From Brevundimonas sp. UBA5936 (GTDB lineage: Bacteria; Pseudomonadota; Alphaproteobacteria; Caulobacterales; Caulobacteraceae): a stretch of DNA of 24,993 nt. The position numbers and the translations under genes were made by a program. This document shows positions 21,260 to 24,993 of the stretch, piece after piece. Within the stretch, counting starts at the first letter, position 1. Each line of letters begins with the position of its first letter. A model generated the notes under the pieces. The model was given only the letters and a program-made list of their open reading frames with translations. It did no database searches and was not told the origin of the DNA. Where the stretch lies: positions 1 to 24,993 of the forward strand of contig DJDA01000055.1 in assembly GCA_002430835.1 (NCBI GenBank), read 5' to 3'.

Positions 21260-21883
21260 GTGCCGGTGACCTTTCAGATCGTGATCTTCGCCGTCATCGC
21301 GGCGGTGCTGTTGTTCCAACTCTATAATGTGCTGGGCAAGAAGGTCGGCCGTCAGCCCGAGGACAATCCCAAGCCCGTCCCGGTTCCCGCAGCCCCTGCC
21401 GGCGCGCCTGAAGCCGCGCGCGGCCCCGTGGTCGACCCCGCGCTGACGGCCGCCATCGCAGGCTTGAAGGCGCGCGAGCCGAACTTCGACCCGCACCGCT
21501 TCCTGGAAGGCGCGCGCCAGGCTTATGAGACCATCGTCCGCGCCTACGCCAAGGGCGACCGCGACGCCCTGCGTCCGCTGCTGACTGACAAGGTCATGGG
21601 CTCGTTCGAGGCCGGCATTGCGGCGCGCGAGGCGCGCGGCGACGCCGAGAGCGTCGAACTGGTCCACGCCCCGCGCGCCGATCTGGAGCTGGCCACGACC
21701 GAGGGCGACCGCGCCCTGGCCAAGGTGCGCTTCCTGGCCGAGGTGCGCGGCTCGGTCACGCCTTCGGGCGGCGAGACCGTCACCGAAGAGCGCCGCACGG
21801 CCGAGATCTGGACCTTCGAGCGCCGCCTGGGCGCCTCGGACCCCAATTGGGCCCTGGCCCGCGTCGAGCCGGCGACCGCCTGA
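21260..21883 (+). CDS. Tim44/TimA-family membrane-anchored protein
   Basis: A 207 aa protein with an N-terminal transmembrane segment (about residues 3-23, VTFQIVIFAVIAAVLLFQLYNVLG), a Pro/Ala-rich linker (PKPVPVPAAPAGAPEAARGP) and a C-terminal Tim44-like domain (about 78-205: FDPHRFLEGARQAYETIVRAYAKGDRDALRPLLTDKVMGSFEAGI, AEIWTFERRL). In alphaproteobacteria this gene regularly sits between secB and mltA, and family members act in inner-membrane protein assembly. The exact role here is inferred. A GTG start places the membrane anchor at the N-terminus. Its stop overlaps the mltA ATG by one base. The 247-base gap to secB holds a CTTCCC/GGGAAG hairpin (21215-21230) but no promoter I would call. 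Confidence 0.9.
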   Translation: MPVTFQIVIFAVIAAVLLFQLYNVLGKKVGRQPEDNPKPVPVPAAPAGAPEAARGPVVDPALTAAIAGLKAREPNFDPHRFLEGARQAYETIVRAYAKGDRDALRPLLTDKVMGSFEAGIAAREARGDAESVELVHAPRADLELATTEGDRALAKVRFLAEVRGSVTPSGGETVTEERRTAEIWTFERRLGASDPNWALARVEPATA

Positions 21884-23025
21884 TGATCGCACGGTCCGCG
21901 CCCCTCGATCAGACGGGCGCGGCCCGTCTCCTTACGGCTCCGCTTGGGCGACTGGGCGGTCTGTCCGGCGTTCTGGCCCTGACCCTGCTGGCGGCGGCCT
22001 GCGCCTCGACGCCGCGTCCGGTTCCGCCGACGCCTGGTCCTGTCCCCCTGCCGCCGCCGGTGTCGCCGCCGGTTCCGCCGGCCGCCGGAGATCTCAGCCT
22101 GGCCGCCCTGCCCGGCTGGGCCGAGGAAGACCATCTGGCGGCCCTGCGCGCCTACGCCGCCGGTTGCGGCCCGTCGCGCATCGCCATTGAAACCTGCCGC
22201 GACGCCCGCGCCCTGGCCGCCCGCGCCAATCCCAGCGATGCGCGCGCCTTCCTGGAAAGCCGTTTCACCGCCGCCGAGGTGCGCACCGACGACGGCGGGC
22301 GCGGCCTGCTGACCGCCTATTTCGCACCCGAGTATCCGGCCCGCCGCGTGCCGGACGCCGAGTTCGACGCCCCGGTCTTGAGCCGCCCGACCAATCTGTC
22401 CAGCGTCGGCGATCGCGCCGCCATCGAGGCGGGCTCGGCCCAGTCTTCGGCCCTGGCCTGGATGAAGGCGGAGGATCTGTTCTTCCTGCAGATCCAGGGC
22501 TCGGGAACCCTGACCTTCCCCGACGGCGCCCGCCTGCGCGCCGCCTACGCCGCCGACAACGGGGCCAAGTTCGTCGGCATCGCCCGACCGATGACCGAGG
22601 AAGGCCTATTGCCCCGCGACGGCACGTCGGGCGAAGCCATTCGCGGCTGGCTGGCCGCCCATCGCGGGCCGGAGGCGCGGCGGGTGATGGCGCTGAACCC
22701 GCGCTACATCTTCTTCATCACCAGCCCTGACGACGGCAATGAGGCGACGGGCGCGGCGGGCGTGCCCCTGCCTGCGCGCCGTTCGGTGGCGGTGGATCCG
22801 TCGCGCTGGACCTATGGCGAGGCAGCCTGGATCGAGGCGGACGGCGGCAATCTGCGCGGCGCCCGCGCCAGCTATCGCGGCCTGGTCATGACGCTGGATA
22901 CCGGCTCGGCCATTCGCGGGCCGGTGCGCGCTGATCTCTACATCGGGCGCGGCGACGCGGCGGGGCATGAGGCGGGCGCCGTGCGCCACCCCTTGCGCAT
23001 GTGGCGGCTGATCCCGCGCGGCTAG
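21883..23025 (+). CDS. mltA: Membrane-bound lytic murein transglycosylase A
   Basis: Cleaves glycan strands of peptidoglycan to 1,6-anhydro products. The 380 aa product starts MIARSAPLDQ, has a hydrophobic stretch LSGVLALTLLAAAC with a lipobox-like AAAC (C40), then a Pro-rich linker. The n-region is unusually long for a lipoprotein signal. The MltA barrel includes GLLTAYFAPEYPARR, FFLQIQGSGTLTFPDGARLRAAYAADNG, MALNPRYIFF, and the C-terminal 3D domain has LDTGSAIRGPVRADLYIGRGDAAG with the catalytic Asp. The open frame extends to 21847, but the ATG at 21883 forms the usual TGATG junction with the Tim44-like gene. Confidence 0.95.
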   Translation: MIARSAPLDQTGAARLLTAPLGRLGGLSGVLALTLLAAACASTPRPVPPTPGPVPLPPPVSPPVPPAAGDLSLAALPGWAEEDHLAALRAYAAGCGPSRIAIETCRDARALAARANPSDARAFLESRFTAAEVRTDDGGRGLLTAYFAPEYPARRVPDAEFDAPVLSRPTNLSSVGDRAAIEAGSAQSSALAWMKAEDLFFLQIQGSGTLTFPDGARLRAAYAADNGAKFVGIARPMTEEGLLPRDGTSGEAIRGWLAAHRGPEARRVMALNPRYIFFITSPDDGNEATGAAGVPLPARRSVAVDPSRWTYGEAAWIEADGGNLRGARASYRGLVMTLDTGSAIRGPVRADLYIGRGDAAGHEAGAVRHPLRMWRLIPRG

Positions 23026-23076
23026 ATCGCGACCGGAGCGCTCTGGACGGCCTTGACGGATGCTTGGCCCGGCGGG

Positions 23077-23102
23077 GAACCGCTCGACGGCGCAGGCGGT
23101 TC
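23077..23102 (+). terminator. Weak hairpin after mltA
   Basis: GAACCGC (23077-23083) pairs with GCGGTTC (23096-23102) across a 12-base loop in the 108-base gap between mltA and the amidohydrolase gene. There is no T-run. It may end or stabilise the mltA message. It could equally be chance in GC-rich sequence. Confidence 0.3.
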
Positions 23103-23133
23103 AAGCCTTGCTGTTCAAACAGGGAGGTGAGCT

Positions 23134-24864
23134 GTGGCGAAGCCGGCTTGGAGTCATGTGGATCGGCGTCTGTTCATGGCTGGGCTCGCCGTCGGCGGTC
23201 TGACGGCGAGCGGGGCGGCGCAGGCCCGAGCGGTTGCTACGACCATCTTCCACGGCGGTCCGATCCGCACCATGGACGATACGCAGCCGTCGGCCGAGGC
23301 CGTGGCGGTGCGCGGGCAGACCATCCTGGCGGTCGGCGCTCTGGAGGCGGTGCGGGCCGCGGCGGGACGAGGCGCGCGCCTGGTCGACCTTGACGGCCGG
23401 ACCCTGTTGCCGGGCTTTTTCGATCCGCATGGGCACGTCTCCATGGTCGGGTTGCAGGCGCGCTACGCCAACCTCCTGCCTGCGCCGGACGGCGAAGGGA
23501 ACGACATCGCCGCCCTGCAGCGGATCACGCGCGACTGGATGAACCGTCATGAGGCGCTGGTGCGCGACACCGGCCTGATCATCGGCTTCGGCTATGACGA
23601 CTCCCAGCTGAAGGAGCGGCGGCACCCCACGCGGGACGAACTGGACGCCATATCCGACGTCGTGCCGGTGCTGTTCCTGCATCAGTCGAGCCATCTGGGC
23701 GCGGCCAACGGCGCGGCCCTGGCGGCGGCGGGGATCGGGGCGGACACGGCGGACCCGCCCGGCGGGGTGTTCCGGCGCAAGGACGGCTCGCGCGAGCCGA
23801 ACGGCGTGCTGGAGGAAACCGCCCTGTTTGCCGTCATGGGCGCCCTGTTCACCCGTCTGGACGCCGAGGCCAACCGTCAGATGATCGTCGAGGGCGCGCG
23901 CTACTACGCCCGCTTCGGCTACACCACGGCCCAGGACGGACGGTCGTCCACCGACACCTGCCGCATGATCGCGGGTCTGGCCGAGGCGGGCGCCCTGCCC
24001 ATCGACATCCTGTCCTTCCCCGACATCCTGACCTCGACGGACGTCATGGCCACGGCCCTGTACCGGCGGAACTATGAGGGGCGTTATCGCATCGGCGGGG
24101 TCAAGCTGACGCTGGACGGTTCGCCCCAGGCCAAGACCGCCTGGCTGTCCCAGCCCTATTTCGTCCCGCCCGAGGGCCAGCCCGCCTCCTGGCGCGGCTA
24201 TCCGGCGGTGACGGAACAGCAGGCCCTGGACGCCGTGGACCTGGCCTTCGCCAACGACTGGCAGATCGAAGTCCACGCCAACGGCGACGCCGCCATCGAC
24301 CTGATGATCGCCGCCGTGCGCGAGGCGAGCCGCAAGCACGGCGCCCGCGACCGCCGCCCGGTGCTGATCCACGGCCAGACGACGCGGATGGATCAGCTGG
24401 ACGACCTGAAGGCCCTGGGGATCGTGCCCTCCCTCTTCCCCATGCACACCTTCTACTGGGGCGACTGGCATCGGGATTCCGTGCTGGGGCCGCGCCGGGC
24501 GGAGTTGATCTCGCCCTGCGGTTCGGCCTGGCGGCGCGGGATGCGTTTCACCAGCCATCACGACGCCCCGGTGGCCAATCCCGACGCCCTGCGCGTGCTG
24601 TCGGCCACGGTCACGCGCCGCACCCGCTCGGGCGACATCCTGGGGCCGGATGAGCGCGTGCCGGTCGATGTCGCGCTGAAGGCCATGACCCTGTGGGCTG
24701 CCTGGCAGCACTATGAGGACGACCGCAAGGGCTCGCTGACGGCCGGCAAGCTGGCGGACATGGTCCTGCTGGATGCGGACCCCATGACCATCGATCCCGA
24801 CCGCCTGGCCGGGATCAAGGTCACGGACGTCTACAAGGACGGCCGCCCGGTCGAGCTGGGCTGA
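23134..24864 (+). CDS. Tat-exported amidohydrolase (YtcJ-like, amidohydrolase-3 family)
   Basis: A 576 aa metal-dependent hydrolase. The N-terminus HVDRRLFMAGLAVGGLTASGAAQARA is a twin-arginine signal (R11-R12) with a likely cut near residue 33, so it is probably periplasmic. Metal-site motifs are HGH (H99/H101), GGVKLTLDGSPQAKTAWLSQP (the Lys strand), EVHANGDAAID, VLIHGQTTR and FTSHHDAPV near the C-terminus, followed by the small beta domain GSLTAGKLADMVLLDADP. This is the pattern of YtcJ-type amidohydrolases, whose natural substrates are mostly unknown (amides, N-acyl or imide compounds). The GTG start has a strong GGGAGGTGA ribosome-binding sequence. It ends 4 bases before a convergent gene. 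Confidence 0.9.
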   Translation: MAKPAWSHVDRRLFMAGLAVGGLTASGAAQARAVATTIFHGGPIRTMDDTQPSAEAVAVRGQTILAVGALEAVRAAAGRGARLVDLDGRTLLPGFFDPHGHVSMVGLQARYANLLPAPDGEGNDIAALQRITRDWMNRHEALVRDTGLIIGFGYDDSQLKERRHPTRDELDAISDVVPVLFLHQSSHLGAANGAALAAAGIGADTADPPGGVFRRKDGSREPNGVLEETALFAVMGALFTRLDAEANRQMIVEGARYYARFGYTTAQDGRSSTDTCRMIAGLAEAGALPIDILSFPDILTSTDVMATALYRRNYEGRYRIGGVKLTLDGSPQAKTAWLSQPYFVPPEGQPASWRGYPAVTEQQALDAVDLAFANDWQIEVHANGDAAIDLMIAAVREASRKHGARDRRPVLIHGQTTRMDQLDDLKALGIVPSLFPMHTFYWGDWHRDSVLGPRRAELISPCGSAWRRGMRFTSHHDAPVANPDALRVLSATVTRRTRSGDILGPDERVPVDVALKAMTLWAAWQHYEDDRKGSLTAGKLADMVLLDADPMTIDPDRLAGIKVTDVYKDGRPVELG

Positions 24865-24868
24865 AGCC

Positions 24869-24993
24869 CTAGCGCTTCTTCAGGCTGCCCAGCACGCCGC
24901 GCAGCAGTTCGCGGGTGATGGTCGAGCCGGCGGTGCGCAGCACCGACTTGGTCAGGGCCTCCATCGGCGTCTGGCGGCTGGAGGCCCGAGCGC
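24869..24993 (-). CDS. HerA-like ATPase/helicase (DUF853 type), C-terminal fragment
   Basis: Translating the minus strand from the right edge gives ASSRQTPMEALTKSVLRTAG, then STITRELLRGVLGSLKKR and a TAG stop at 24871-24869. The RQTPxEAxxKSxxRTxGSxxxRELLRGVLGSL tail matches the end of DUF853/HerA-like C-terminal domain proteins, which are P-loop ATPases with proposed DNA-processing roles. Only about 41 residues are visible, so the ATPase motifs cannot be checked. It converges with the amidohydrolase gene with a 4-base gap and no terminator between them. Confidence 0.72.
   Translation of the reverse strand, partial: ARASSRQTPMEALTKSVLRTAGSTITRELLRGVLGSLKKR

Noticed and set aside
23101..24711. 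Minus-strand frame of 536 codons opposite the amidohydrolase
   Set aside because: Arg/Gly/His-rich shadow with no family motif, while the plus strand carries all amidohydrolase metal motifs.

Overview
The window is GC-rich (about two thirds G+C by eye), densely coding alphaproteobacterial chromosome, almost certainly Caulobacteraceae and most likely Brevundimonas. The order mnmE-mnmG-rsmG-parA-parB on one side, hemE facing a DUF299/ppsR gene across a non-coding gap, and then maf-aroE-coaE-dnaQ-secB on the other side is the neighbourhood of the Caulobacter crescentus chromosome origin (Cori lies between hemE and the RP001/DUF299 gene). No tRNA, rRNA, CRISPR array, insertion sequence or prophage is visible.

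Layout. 1-4528 (+): the tail of a DUF3576 protein, then leuS-lptE-holA (tRNA charging, LPS export, clamp-loader delta). 4558-10703 (-): a long run reading away from the origin, DUF6489-mnmE-mnmG-rsmG-parA-parB-small ORF, covering wobble-uridine tRNA modification, 16S rRNA methylation and chromosome segregation. 10792-12288 (-): rho. 12540-15129 (-): hemE-hemH-hemJ, late haem synthesis. 15130-15613: 484 bp without a credible gene, the presumed replication origin. 15614-19315 (+): ppsR-maf-aroE-coaE, joined by 4-nt stop/start overlaps, followed by dnaQ. 20037-21012 (-): an ABM-domain monooxygenase and secB. 21260-24864 (+): a Tim44-like protein, mltA and a Tat-exported amidohydrolase. The window ends in the 3' end of a HerA-like ATPase gene (-).

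Around the presumed origin nearly all genes read away from it on both arms, with the fork. The exceptions are leuS-lptE-holA on the left, secB and the ABM gene on the right, and the HerA-like fragment at the right edge. Five parS-type ParB sites are present. Four lie left of the origin in and around the par/mnm operon and one lies right of it inside secB, so the origin sits inside the parS-marked domain.

Three things stand out. First, the origin carries seven GGCGCC palindromes in about 190 bp, four of them directly abutting GANTC (CcrM-type) sites. Second, three minus-strand genes (rho, hemJ, secB) end in hairpins with identical two-stem geometry, in which both stems differ by paired changes while the internal loop is conserved. 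Third, coaE is fused in frame to a complete APH(6)/hydroxyurea-type kinase domain.
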